NCBI GenBank assembly: GCA_003833135.1
Contig: QZLH01000082.1
Location: 72,570 to 136,569, forward strand
Length of the DNA: 64,000 nt
From: Oehlia diaphana
Lineage: Eukaryota; Glomeromycota; Glomeromycetes; Glomerales; Glomeraceae
Direction: 5' to 3'
A program made the translations under genes and the position numbers. The notes under the pieces were generated by a model. It was not told the origin of the DNA, did not search any database, and saw only the letters and a list, made by a program, of their open reading frames with translations. Positions 36,700-48,397 of this stretch are shown piece by piece; position 1 is the first letter of the stretch, and every line of letters begins with the position of its first letter.

Positions 36700-38215
36700 A
36701 TCAGCACTTGCCTTGGTTGTAAAAAATGTTTATATTGTGGAGATTGGAAAGGCACTTAATATTTGAAAAAGAATGTATTTATGTGACAAAATTATCAAGC
36801 CAAATAAAAATAACTGAACTAATAAAGTAAAGATTGCGTTTTCTCAGATTTCAACTTCCAATTTACCTTCAAAGCAACTTGAATACATTAAAAATAAGAT
36901 TATTCAGTTCAATTATTCCATAGATATTAATACAAAGTTCAAGTTTACCTTTTGTTCAGTCTGCAATAGCGTATTTCAAAGAAAAAGAAACTCTTTTACT
37001 AAATGCAAGATTAATTCAAATAAAGATAATTCTGAAAATAATGAGTCAAATAATAATATTATTGACTTGGATGGACCTAATGATGAGATAAGTAAAAAAT
37101 CTAATATAGAACAGATGATATCATTCAATTTGATAATAAAATCTGCTACAGACCCAACCATCTAAATGGTTGGAAATAGAAGTATCATCATTGGATGACA
37201 TTTTTGCAGAAGTTTATTATTATGTTTGAAAACTAACTGGTAATGAGAAGATCATACATTCAGATTATTTGGTATTATTTAAGCCAGAAAAATCAACAGG
37301 AGCTGGGCACAGTTAGCAGATTTTAGTAGATTACAAGAAACTGTTAGATAAAAAGAAAAATATGGTAATTGTAGTTTCTTTGAAAAAGGAAAAAAAGCAG
37401 AAACGAAAGGTAAAAATTAGATTTTCTTATTATATAATAAATGTAGCTAATTGTGTTAGAACATTTGTATTTTAAGATATTACAGATTCTGATAAAGAAA
37501 CGGAAAATGAAAATATTAAGCTATGTAAAAAGAAAAATGCAATCCCAAAATTGGATAATTTTTCCACAAATTTACAACAGGAAGGACGTATAATTTGTGA
37601 TTTAAGGGAACAATACAAATGTGATCAACATCATGATGCTTCATGTTTTGTCAGTAATGTATGGCATGTAAAACTCACTGCAATGCATCTCCAATGTTGG
37701 GCTAAAAAAATTGTAAGCTGTTTTATTAACATTTATTATACATTAAAAAAGCTGTCTAATCAAGTTTATTTATTTTTAGATTTGAGGTTCTACAGATAAT
37801 ACTTAGCCACCAGATTTTCTGATTTTTTCACAAACTAGTAACATCAAAAAAAATCCTAAAACATCCACGCCAATGATGGTTTCAAATTCAAATTCTAATA
37901 CAATGCCATTTTTTTTCGCCATTTCACCTCAAATAATACTATTTACACAAAATTCAATTACAAATGATGTACCAAATTTACAATCAAATGTATTACTTCC
38001 TTCAAAACAACCAATTCCATCTCTTGATAAATTTTTTACTAAATTAGATGAATTAGGTATTGGGGAGTTTACAAGATTTAAAAATAATTTTGAAAGTGAG
38101 TAAATTACTATAGATCAGATTTATAATCTCACAGATGCCAAATTTAATCAATTAGATGTAAATAAAATTAGATAGCGTAAAACATTTAGAACTGTAGTAT
38201 AACATTACAAACAAT
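36700..38215 (+). pseudogene. Decayed multi-exon gene of a probable multicopy family
   Basis: Several plus-strand pieces in order look protein-coding but are broken by stops: a piece with SNLPSKQLEYIKNKIIQFN and CSVCNSVFQRKR (36850-37020), an acidic Asn/Asp-rich piece ending near 37165, pieces around 37190-37400, a piece with CDLREQYKCDQHHDASCFV then LTAMHLQCWAKKI (37545-37710), and a C-terminal piece PSLDKFFTKLDELGIGEFT followed by TIDQIYNLTDAKFNQL (38010-38170) that resembles a SAM-type helix bundle. At least six in-frame stops occur. I know of similar repeated proteins in Glomeromycotina but no function. It may be cargo of the surrounding element. Confidence 0.45.
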
Positions 38216-38394
38216 ATAATTTTTATTATTAAATAAACTGTAAAAGTATAATTGTTTAGAAATTTATAATATAAAATTTTATATCGTAAGTAACTCTATA
38301 ACTTTATTTTATATATTATAATTATAAATATTGATAAATTTAATTTTTAATCTAATTTTTATATCGTTTATACTAACATTACATATAAATTGAA

Positions 38395-39513
38395 TTTTCA
38401 AAAAATTTAGCAGCCATTTGTGAAGTGATTTGAGAACATGCTACTAAAAAAGGATATTTTAGATCACTACATGAATTAACAAAATCTCTATGTTTTTTTA
38501 GAAAGGATTTTATAACAAAAAAACTAGATTCAATAGGATTGAAATCTGGGGAATAAGGTGCTAAAAATTTAACATGACCACTAAATGCTTCAATATAATT
38601 TATAAGATCTTCATCATGATGAATTCGTGTATTGTCAAGTATAAGAATACTTTGTTCAGAAAGATACGAATTTATTTAAAGAATCTAATATAAAAAAAAT
38701 ACAAAAATAAATTATAAAATAAAATTTATAATATACCACATTTGAAACAACAAATTCTTTAAATTTTTCTTTTGTAACACTTCCTTCTATTATATTTATA
38801 GCAATAATACCTTGTAAAGATAAAGTAGGCAATATTATGTATCATGTTCTACATACAAATACATTTTTTTAACTGCAAATATATTTTTTAATGAATATTC
38901 ATAACCACAGGACAGAGTATGCTTATCTTTAGAAGCTTCATCCATAAATATAAGCTGTTCAGGCTTATAATTATATCCAACTTTTGCAATAAATGTACTT
39001 TTAAGTAATTCATTTCGTTCATAAACTGCTTTATGTAGCTAGATAAAAAAAAGTTAAAAATAAGTCATAATAAAAAGAATAGAATAATTTCTAATAATTC
39101 TAAAACTTACTTTTTTTCTACTAATCCCACAGTAAACTAAAGTGTTGAAATAAAAACCAGTTTTTCTGTTTGTAATTCAAGCTCTCCTACTAGTTCATCT
39201 AGATACCAATCTACTTTATCTTTAACTAGTTCTCACAATATCTAAATTGATAGTACAGTTAGTATTAATCAGAATAAATAAATAAATGTTTTTTTTCATT
39301 TATAAACTACCTTCATTTCATTTCTACTTATGTCATCCTGGTAGTTTCTGCTAAGGATTCATTACCGTTTTCTATTTACATAAACTTGCAATACTCTATC
39401 AACAGTACTTTTACTAATGTGTAATAATTTAGCAATATTTTTATGACTATGACCATTATGATAAAGGTAAACAACCCTCCATTTCAAATCCTCACTGAAA
39501 GTACAAGTCATTG
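38395..39513 (-). pseudogene. Decayed Tc1-like DDE transposase with introns
   Basis: The minus strand starts MTCTFSEDLKWRVVYLYHNG, a helix-turn-helix start, and continues with HKNIAKLLHISKSTVDRVL. Later pieces carry the DDE core: LIFMDEASKDKHTLS, ILDNTRIHHDED, and LAPYSPDFNPIESSF, then a C-terminal tail ending near 38400. Two introns with good ends (near 39033-39110 and 38666-38735) are still visible. Stops and a frameshift (near 38850) break the frame. It lies inside the 36.5-41.4 kb composite. Confidence 0.7.
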
Positions 39514-39583
39514 CAGAAAAACTTTATACTTTGAAAAATCGGCAAAAATCACAAACTTTAAGTGAAAGTTATTTCAAATAATA

Positions 39584-41248
39584 CAGTGGCCATCAAAAAT
39601 AACGCACCACCCTAATTGCCAATCAAAAATCACGTGCATTATTTTTTGTACTTGATAAAATAAATACAAATTTAACTAAATTAAGAAATATACTCAACAA
39701 TCTTTACATCATACCAAATTTGGCTTAATTTATTGGTAAATTGTCACAAAGCTACGTATTTTATCACTTTTTAGTGGTGTGTTACTTATAACGGTTTATG
39801 TCAAAACAAAATAATGGTGTTTTTTCGAAGACTTATATATATACTCAAAGAAAGTTTTCATAATATAAAGTGTTTATTAGTTATTTTAATATTTCTATTT
39901 AATTTTTTTTTTACTTCAAATATGTCAAACCGACTAACAATTGAACAAAAGGCTCGAGCACTTCAATTATTAGACTTGGGGCTTAGTTCAAGAGAAGTAG
40001 CCGCAAAAATTGGTGAAAATGTTCACCATACAAGTATTTTACGACTAAAAAAGAAGTATGAAGAGACTAATAGTATCAAAAACAAACTAAAATCTGGACG
40101 TCCATGCAAGTTAACTGACCGTGATGAAAGAATTATAGTTTGACGTATAATGACGGATGAGTGTTTCACAGCAGTAAGCATCCAAAAATCCCTAAAAGTT
40201 ATTGATAATATTGAAGTAAGTGAAAGCACAGTGCGCAGAGCATTAAATAGAAATGGATTATTTGCTCAGGTAAAATATAAGAAGCCTTTATTGTCAAAAA
40301 CTTACCGTGAAAAATGATTGAAATTTGCACGAAAGTATAAGTCATAGACGGTGAGTGACTGGAATAAAGTTGTGTGGTCTGACGAGTCCAAATTTCAGAT
40401 TTTTGGGTCAGACGGCCATGCTTAGTATTGCTGGAAAAAACCTGAAGAAGCTCTTACAATTCGGCATGTGAAGCCTACAGTTAAGTTTGGTGGGGAAAGT
40501 ATCTTCGTATGGGGATGCTTTACCTTTCTTGGAGTGGGGTACTTATGTAAGATTGATGGTGGACTTGATGCTGAATTATATCAAAGAATTCTTGATGAAG
40601 ACTTCTTAGAAACATTAAAATATTATGATTTAGACCGCTCAAATATAATTTTTCAACAGGATAACGATTCAAAGCACATGGCAAAACGTACTTTAGAATG
40701 GTTTGAGGTAAATAATATTCAGTTATTCAGTTGGCCACCTCAATCTCCAGATCTTAACCCTATTGAACACCTTTGGAATGATGTATACCGTCGTCTCAGA
40801 CAGTTAAATATGGAAATTAGGGTAAGGATGTGCTATGGGAACATGTTTCAAAAATATGGAATGAAACATCATTAGAGGCATGTACAAAGTTAATAAATAC
40901 AATGCCAGAAAGAATTAATGATGTTTTAAAAGCTGGAGGAGAGTATACAAGGTGGTAGTTTTATTTTTAAAAAGGAGTTTATAATTTATTTTAGCATATT
41001 TTTTTGTTAAATATAAAACAATAAATAAAATTCAATTGCCGTCAAAAGTAACGCACCAGCATTTTCTTACAAATTGTTGTATAATTTAAAATTCATCCAA
41101 TTAAAACACTCTAAAAATTATTTGTTTATTGCATCACATGATGAACTAAATATAGAAACTTATTCATTTTAATTGGGTTTAATTTGACAGATTTACACAT
41201 GATTTTTGATTGGCAATTAAGGTGGTGCGTTATTTTTGATGGCCACTG
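39584..41248. mobile_element. Complete Tc1/mariner element, inactive
   Basis: Inverted ends begin CAGTGGCCATCAAAAATAAC at both sides and match for about 50 bp, with the next bases ACCACC/ACCACC and TTGCCAATCAAAAATCA. The element is flanked by TA dinucleotides at 39582-39583 and 41249-41250, the expected Tc1 target duplication. It is 1665 bp and contains one transposase gene, now broken. It is the youngest-looking layer of the nest, since its ends are nearly identical. Confidence 0.9.
39922..40958 (+). pseudogene. Tc1 transposase, four stops and one frameshift
   Basis: From ATG 39922 the frame gives a paired-like HTH start (MSNRLTIEQKARALQLLDLG), a GRP linker, then the DD34E core: WSDESKFQIF, QQDNDSKHMAKRT and SPDLNPIEHLWN. 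The frame has stops at 40141 (TGA), 40315 (TGA), 40345 (TAG) and 40423 (TAG), all in the same frame, and a single-base shift near 40830, after which the C terminus continues to TAG 40956-40958. All three catalytic acids are present. An upstream ATG at 39814 is open but adds no family sequence. Confidence 0.88.
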
Positions 41249-41819
41249 TATATAATAAACTGGTCTAAAAGTCAAAAAGAAGCTGTAGATAAGTCTGCTA
41301 ACACTAGTACTTCTGGAAAATCTTGGTTATTTACCAAGAAAAAATGCGTTATATTTGTTAGATTTTAAATATTTGGTAAAAATTGAGGTTTTTTTTAATT
41401 AAATGATCGATACTGCATCAACCATTTTGAAATTGGCGATAATATATATTACCAGTAGAAATTTCACTTTTATATAAAATCTTACCTTAGGATTTGCTTA
41501 AATTCTATTGGTTAATAATTAACTAAAAAGAAAAAAAAATCATAATAATGTAATATAAAATTTCCTTTTATAAAGATTGTTTAAAGTTGGGTTTGATCAC
41601 ATGATTTATAGATCGGTAAACTAGTTCGAAAAGCTATGCAAATAAAATTGTATAACGTTTTTTTTTTATTTTTATTTTTATTTTTATTTTTTTTCCTTTG
41701 AAATAAAAAAAAAATACAAAATATTTTAGTTTATAGCTTATAACTTTGAAGTATTTTTCTTTGAAGTTTCTTTTTCTTTTATTTAGGTTTCTTTTCTCCA
41801 AATTTTTTTAATAATATTC

Positions 41820-44301
41820 ATACAATTTATATATTTAATGACTCCATTTGCTTCTAATAAAATAAACATACCTATATCTGAAATTTTAATCCTAATCAAA
41901 AACATTATCTTCTCTTCAATGTTAATCAACCACTTGAATATTCAATAGAAGAATATGATAAAAAGTAGTGACCTCTCGTGTCAAATATATGGATTAGGTT
42001 TAACTATAAAAATAATGTTAATGGAAATTCATGAAAAGTTTTTATTTGTCAGTTTAATAAACCTAATAAATCAAGTACCTGAAAAGAAGGTGTTTCAAAT
42101 AAGAAATGTCAAATAACAAAAATTCGGCCAGCTAATATGTATTCTGCAAATATCAAGGTTCAACATTATATTTCTGAATAAAAAGTACATATTGAACGGT
42201 TTCAAAACTCATCTGGTCATTCACATGTTTTAGAAGAAAGCGAAAAGCTTAAGCATTCACAATTGTTTGAGATTTAGTTATACAAGAAGCTATAAAGAAT
42301 TATAGACCACCAGAAATTGTTAGTGCGGTAAAGGAGTATATAACTGACAAGCTAGATTTAGGAGAAAGTGTAAAGGAGTTAAGAAGGAAGAGGTTACAAA
42401 CATAAAATATAAAATACATGGATTTCTTGATGCATGCATATCTTATTGGTAATCTTAAATGAGAATTGAATATTCAAGAGGCTATTTCTTTTCTAGAAAA
42501 AGAAGAATACTTAGTCAATTATTATGAAATTCCTCATTTATCCACTTACGGTTTTATTTTTATACATCCAGACCATATCAAAAATCTTGAGCAACATGGA
42601 TGGTTAACCCTTATAAATTCTATACACAAAACTAATAAATATGATTGTCATTTGTTTACCTTATATTAAAGATACTGCCTGAAACTTAGTAGTTTCCAAA
42701 ACTGTCAAAACTAAAATTTGGTAAAATTATTTCTGAATTTTTTTATTTTTCAAAATTGGTAAAACTGATAAAACTAATCTGAAACTGGTAAAACTAATCC
42801 AAAATTTATAATTCCAAAATTATTACAAAATTTAACCAAAATTATTGATATAATCCTAACCATTTTTAGGATGTAATTCTGGCTAAGAAAATGATCAATA
42901 TTAAAATTTCCTTTTTGGAAAATTTGTATAATTATTGTGTAACTAATTTTTCCAATTTTACTGAAAATCAAAATTTTCTTTTTAGGAAGTTGATATAATA
43001 TCATGTGATAAAATATCATAATTTTGGCCAAATTTTAATTTTGGCTAAAATTAGTAAGTTTTGGGCTAGTTTCAGGAGTTTTGGATTAGTTTTACCAGTT
43101 TTGGAATAGTTTTAAAGTTTCGAATAGATTTCAGATTTAGTTCAGTTTCGGTTTCAGTTTTGGAAACTGAAAAATAGTTTCAGGCAGCATCTTTATCTTA
43201 TATATTCGTAATTATTATAGATGTTGGGATGTTGGAGTTCACTTCTTTGTAAGTAATAAAAACAGTGATACTGTTACAAAAGGTTTAAAAATAATTAGGT
43301 GATTTGCACGTTATTAAAATCTAAGATATTTTTTCTCTGATCAGAGTAATATAGAATCTAATAGTATTAAGATGGTCTTTTCAAAACTTAAATACAGTGA
43401 GTAGGAGTGTGAAGTTATTTTTTGCACAGTGCATATCATGAGAGTCTGGATGAATAAAATCTATGATAAAAAGATAAGACAAAAAATGATTTATGCTATG
43501 CTGGGTGTGAAAATATTGTTCAAGAAGCATTAAATGAATGTTTAAATTCAATTATCAAGAAATATATTATGAGAAACTATGTAAAAAATACATATCAGTG
43601 GACGCTCTAGTCATGTTAACATTTTCCTCTTCTTTTACAGGTTACATCAACAAATTCTCTAGAATCATATCACAGTGAATTAAAAAGAACAACTTTTCCA
43701 CAACATGATTTAATTGGTATATTTTTTTATTAAGAGTTTCACTTATTTCTCACAAATTCTGATCAAAAATTTCAATAATATTTATCAGGTATATGTCAAA
43801 AGATAGTTGCACTTGATAAAAAAAAAGTACTGATTCAAAGCATATTGTTTATGAATTTCGCACTAAAAAAATTTTAGCTATTGGTATTGATGGTGAGATT
43901 TTTAATGAAATTCATAAATTTCTATTCCCTGTTCAACAAATGCTCATTAATAAATTTGTGTTGTTAAAGAATGAATTGAAAAAGGTAAAGCACTGTCTGG
44001 ACTTACATCTCTAAATTGTAACTGTTTATTTTTTTATCGATACTTGTTACCTTGCTGTCACATATTTTACGAAAATATGTATAGTACTATAAACAAATAT
44101 TTGATGAGTCTGAATTTGAGATATATACATCGTGAATTAGTTGATTTGAAGGTGCCAGTTTTTAAAATGATTGAAGCTGAAAAAGTAATAGAGAATAGAC
44201 GGCTAGCAGTAAGTGAGTTAACAGAAAAAATACATGATATATATTGGAGGGTTGAAGAAAGGGACGATATGAAAAAAACTGGCACATTATTAGTGAATTA
44301 A
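41820..44301 (+). pseudogene. MULE transposase, heavily decayed and interrupted by a MITE
   Basis: Plus-strand pieces in order: an N-terminal FAR1/MULE DNA-binding-like part (ANMYSANIKV...HSHVLEE), the core block HGWLTLINSIHKTNKYDCHL with FTLY at 42600-42665, then after the MITE CWDVGVHFFVSNKNSDTV, ECEVIFCTVHIMRVWM, QVTSTNSLESYHSELKRTT, and a SWIM zinc-finger CNCLFFYRYLLPCCH at ~44010-44060, ending at TAA ~44299-44301. Many stops and shifts occur. The MITE entered between FTLY and the next conserved piece. Confidence 0.75.
42667..43195. mobile_element. hAT-type MITE, 529 bp, inside the MULE transposase
   Basis: Ends TAAAGATACTGCCTGAAAC and (inverted) TAAAGATGCTGCCTGAAAC differ at one position. 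Flanks are CCTTATAT (42659-42666) and TCTTATAT (43196-43203), an 8-bp duplication with one mismatch. The interior has inverted sub-repeats built from GGTAAAACT/AGTTTTACC. It is the same family as 29119-29362. Confidence 0.8.
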
Positions 44302-45261
44302 AAAATTGTTTAGAACCTGTCTTAAATATTCTGATTTAAAATTTAATAGAAAGATAAAACGTAATAAAGTTTTTTTATCATTGTATATATGATCCAAAAA
44401 ATCCTTAAAAAAAGCTTTAAAATAGCACTAAAAAATTTTACTTTTGAAAAAAAAATTAATAATATAAATAAAAGAAAACTATAAAAAAAAAATTAAAAAT
44501 AGAAAATAAAAATAAAAATAAAAAAAGCATTACACAATTTTATTTACGTGGCTTTTTAGATCAGTTCACCAATCTATAAATTACGTGATCATTGAACACA
44601 GCTTTAAATAACCCCCTTATATAGTAATATACATTACACAAAGTGAACATAGGCTTAAATCAAAATTACACATATTAGAAAGATCGCTACAGAGCCAGAA
44701 TTATGGAATTAGAATACAGTTATAATTTTGGTCACATGATATTATAACAGCCAATCAGAATTTTGGAATAGTTTTGGCATTTCAGAATTAAGTATTTTTC
44801 CTAAATTAATTTTACCATTTCGGTTTCAGCAAATGGTAAAATTTCCTAATTTTGGGTGGTAGCTTTAATTGGATATCAATCAATAGAACTAGCATTTGCT
44901 AATATCAATATGATATTTTTTTGATCTGATAAACTGTTGATTTACTGTACCATCTAAAAACTTAAAATAAGATTATTTCTATCAAAATTATATGGCAAAG
45001 AAATTAGTATTCTGCATAAATCGATTTGTGATACAATTCTAATTGATTTCAAAAGATAAAAATATATTTTACAAATAACTTTTAATCTAGTAGTTTGATT
45101 TCAATGATTTTTATTTGATTAAGCAATAAAAACTATCAATTAAAAAAAGATCATTGAAATATCTTAAATCTTTTTAAATTTAATTTATTATTAATTAAAA
45201 ATTTCATATTTAATAAGTAAGTAAAACATTAACAAATAAAATATTATAATATTATAGTTAA

Positions 45262-45598
45262 ACTTATTTGTAATAACATGTTATGCGTCTTATTTGTAAC
45301 AACATCAATTTTATCCAATCAAAATTTAAGATCAGGTGTAACGTAAACTAATTAGCAAATCAAAATGAAAGATCAGTCATGTAACTAAAACAAAAGAATT
45401 TTTTAAAAAATTTCAAAAAAACGCTTATAACTTGAAGTTTTGTCTATGAAACTAACTTTAGTACATTAAGTAAAAGTTTTTCAAATAAAATTTTGCATAT
45501 AGGAATCATATTTATACTTTTTAAAATATAAATTATTATTAAAAAACAAAAAAAGGATGTTACAAATAAGACATGTAACAGGTTATTACAAATACATT
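45262..45598. mobile_element. ~340-bp inverted-repeat element next to the gap
   Basis: TTATTTGTAATAACATGTTA at 45262 and the inverted right end (ATTTGTAATAACCTGTTACA) match over ~45 bp, including a second block CTTATTTGTAACA. The right half is repeated beyond the gap. No coding sequence. Confidence 0.55.
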
Positions 45599-45619
45599 TT
45601 TTCTAATATTATTATTATC
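45458..45619. repeat. 162-bp sequence before the gap, identical to 46148-46309
   Basis: The 162 bases ending at the gap edge are the same, base for base as I read them, as the 162 bases starting right after the gap. This is typical of two contig ends that overlap but were not joined. Confidence 0.9.
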
Positions 45620-46147
45620 NNNNNNNNNNNNNNNNNNNNNNNNNNNNNNNNNNNNNNNNNNNNNNNNNNNNNNNNNNNNNNNNNNNNNNNNNNNNNNNNN
45701 NNNNNNNNNNNNNNNNNNNNNNNNNNNNNNNNNNNNNNNNNNNNNNNNNNNNNNNNNNNNNNNNNNNNNNNNNNNNNNNNNNNNNNNNNNNNNNNNNNNN
45801 NNNNNNNNNNNNNNNNNNNNNNNNNNNNNNNNNNNNNNNNNNNNNNNNNNNNNNNNNNNNNNNNNNNNNNNNNNNNNNNNNNNNNNNNNNNNNNNNNNNN
45901 NNNNNNNNNNNNNNNNNNNNNNNNNNNNNNNNNNNNNNNNNNNNNNNNNNNNNNNNNNNNNNNNNNNNNNNNNNNNNNNNNNNNNNNNNNNNNNNNNNNN
46001 NNNNNNNNNNNNNNNNNNNNNNNNNNNNNNNNNNNNNNNNNNNNNNNNNNNNNNNNNNNNNNNNNNNNNNNNNNNNNNNNNNNNNNNNNNNNNNNNNNNN
46101 NNNNNNNNNNNNNNNNNNNNNNNNNNNNNNNNNNNNNNNNNNNNNNN
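45620..46147. other. Assembly gap, 528 N
   Basis: A run of N. Because both edges carry the same 162 bp, the true gap may be absent and the locus shorter than shown. Confidence 0.99.
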
Positions 46148-46309
46148 TTAGTACATTAAGTAAAAGTTTTTCAAATAAAATTTTGCATATAGGAATCATA
46201 TTTATACTTTTTAAAATATAAATTATTATTAAAAAACAAAAAAAGGATGTTACAAATAAGACATGTAACAGGTTATTACAAATACATTTTTTCTAATATT
46301 ATTATTATC
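46148..46309. repeat. 162-bp sequence after the gap, identical to 45458-45619
   Basis: Second copy of the gap-edge sequence; see the entry at 45458. Confidence 0.9.
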
Positions 46310-47390
46310 ATAAAAAAAAAATTAAATGAAACAATATATTAATATTAAATAAGTTATAATTAAATAAATCAAAAAAAATATTAAATAAAACAATATATTA
46401 ATAATATTAAATAAGTTATAATTAAAAAAATCCAAAAAAAAACAATAAATTTTAATAAGAATTATAATACTAATGAATTAATTGTTTTTCTTTTATTTTT
46501 GTAAAATAAAAAATATATAAGAAAGAATTTGTTTTTAAATAAATAATATATTGAAAATATTTAAAATATTTATAAATTATATAAAATAACACTTGGAATA
46601 AGTTTTTTTTTTAAAAAAAAATATAAAAAAAATATAAGATTGCAATTTTTACTATCTTAATAATATTATTTTCTTTAATATTAAATTCATTAATAAACTT
46701 AAAATATAATAATTTCATATTTAATAAATGAGTGAAATATCAACAAATAATAAAGTAAAAAATAAATGTTAATAAATTATAAAAGACAAAGAAAAAAAAA
46801 ATATTAAATGAAATAATATATAAAATTAATAAATTTTAACAAGGATTATAATAAAGAAATCAATTGATTTTTCCTTTGTTTTTGTAAAATAAAAATGTAT
46901 AAGAAGGAATTTGTTTTTTAAAGAAATAATATTATAGTAAAAATTGAAAAATATTTATAAATTATATGAGATAGCACTTGGAATAAGTTTTAAAAAAATG
47001 ATATAAAATTGCAATATTACTATCTTATTAACATTATTTTTTTTTTGAATTTAATTCATTATTAATTTCATCAAAATCCTATTATATAGGATTTATTAAA
47101 AATTATCAAAGTCATATTTAATAAGTGAGTAAAATATCAAAAAAATAATGTTAATAAAATATAAAAGAAAAAAAGAAAAATATTAAATGAAACAATATAT
47201 TAATATTAAATAAGTTATAATTAAGAAAAAAAATAATAAATTTTAACAAGGACTATAATAAAGAAATCAACCTTTGTTTTTGTAAACCCAAAAATGTATA
47301 AGAAGGAATTTGTTTTTTAAATAAATAATATTATAATAAAAATTGAGAAATATCTCATTAACATTTGCAAATATTATTCTCTTTAATATT
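46310..47390. repeat. Degenerate tandem repeat, unit ~380-400 bp, about 2.7 copies
   Basis: Landmark words recur in order: TATAAGAAGGAATTTGTTTT-like at ~46520, 46900 and 47298; CACTTGGAATAAGTTTT at ~46592 and 46978; and TCATATTTAATAAGT-like at ~46712 and 47111, with an earlier copy at ~45206 left of the gap. The copies differ by many indels. No coding frame. Confidence 0.75.
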
Positions 47391-48397
47391 ACCATAAAAT
47401 CTTGTTTTCCATTTAATAAAATTATTGATGAAAATTATTTTTATAAAGCAAGTAAAATATAATTAAAATTTATCAGGATTTAATTTTAATCCATCAATTA
47501 AATACTCAATGATCTATACTTTAAAAAATAATTTTAAAAGGTAAGGAAGGTAATTAGAGGTAAATTTCGTGGTATATTGAATTGTTTCAGAATTGAAAAT
47601 CAAAAAATCATTTCGGATATTTGAATCTTTGTCAAAAAAGCATATTTGAAATTATTAGAATTAGAATGTCTGCATTGATTGGTACCTTTAAATCAAAAGA
47701 CAAAAAAAGATAGGGATTAAAAGAACAATTATAAAGAATTTTTTTTTTAAGTTTTTTTAAAAAAGGACTTTAATAAAATGTAGAAATGAAGATAATTAAT
47801 TTTAAATAAATTATAATTAATCTCGTATAAGAGAAATTAAATTTTAAAATTATTTAGATTGTTTTCTTAAGATTAGGTAGAGAATAATATTTGTGACAAA
47901 GAATAGAGTCGATTTTTTAAAAAGGATAGATAGTTGATTATAATCTTGTTATAAATGTGAATATTGAATGATTGCAAATGATAAAAAAGAATATTTTCTC
48001 TATATCTTTATATTATTTATTTAGTAAAAGAATTTTGATTAAATAAATCACTGCGATAAATTTGGATATTTCTTGGGTCAATTTCAAATTAATGAATTAA
48101 TGACAAAGTATTTAAATGAACGAATGTCTAGTTAGTGTCAAGTTAGTGTCAAGTTAGCGTCAGTTAATGTTTAATAGGGAAAAGAAATTTTTTTTTTTTT
48201 CATCTTTGATCATTTATTTATATTTGATTTTCTGATCAGATTATCAATCCCACGAGATCAAAAATATCCAGCTTTATTAATAAAAATACAATAAAAAAAA
48301 TTCTAAAAAAACCCATAAAAAAACTCTATCAAATATAAATACAAATAAAAAAAATTATTAATTAAAAATATAAATAAATGTCTTTTTGTAAATTATT
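47391..48397. other. Gene-free AT-rich DNA, 3' flank of the 5-phosphatase
   Basis: No gene seen. It contains a short tandem repeat of the 11-bp unit AGTTAGTGTCA at 48130-48165 (about three copies plus a partial). Confidence 0.5.

Larger units (their letters stand above)
36496..41450. mobile_element. Composite element bounded by matching inverted ends
   Basis: TTTCAAAATGGTTGATGTAG near 36509 is matched, inverted, by the end at 41403-41450 (TTTCAAAATGGTTGATGCAG on the minus strand), with similar flanking bases (TTATCA.. / TGATCAT vs CGATCAT). Between them lie two decayed genes (36700-38215 plus, 38395-39513 minus) and a later Tc1 insertion (39584-41248). Subtracting Tc1 leaves about 3.3 kb. 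A short coding-like piece (NWSKSQKEAVDKSANTSTSG) follows Tc1 at ~41255-41370. Target duplication not resolved. Confidence 0.5.
41580..44615. mobile_element. Mutator-like element (MULE) with long terminal inverted repeats
   Basis: The left end (TTTAAAGTTGGGTTTGATCA at ~41580) and the reverse complement of the right end (TTTAAAGCTGTGTTCAATGA at ~44612) match for about 100 bp with drift, including AATTTATAGATTGGTGAACT-like and AATAAAATTGT words and a shared run of TATTTTTATTTT. Long ends of this kind plus the transposase inside identify a MULE. It is 3.0 kb including the 529-bp MITE. The target duplication is not clear. Confidence 0.7.

Noticed and set aside
45557..46199. Open frames crossing the gap
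   Set aside because: They consist almost wholly of N.
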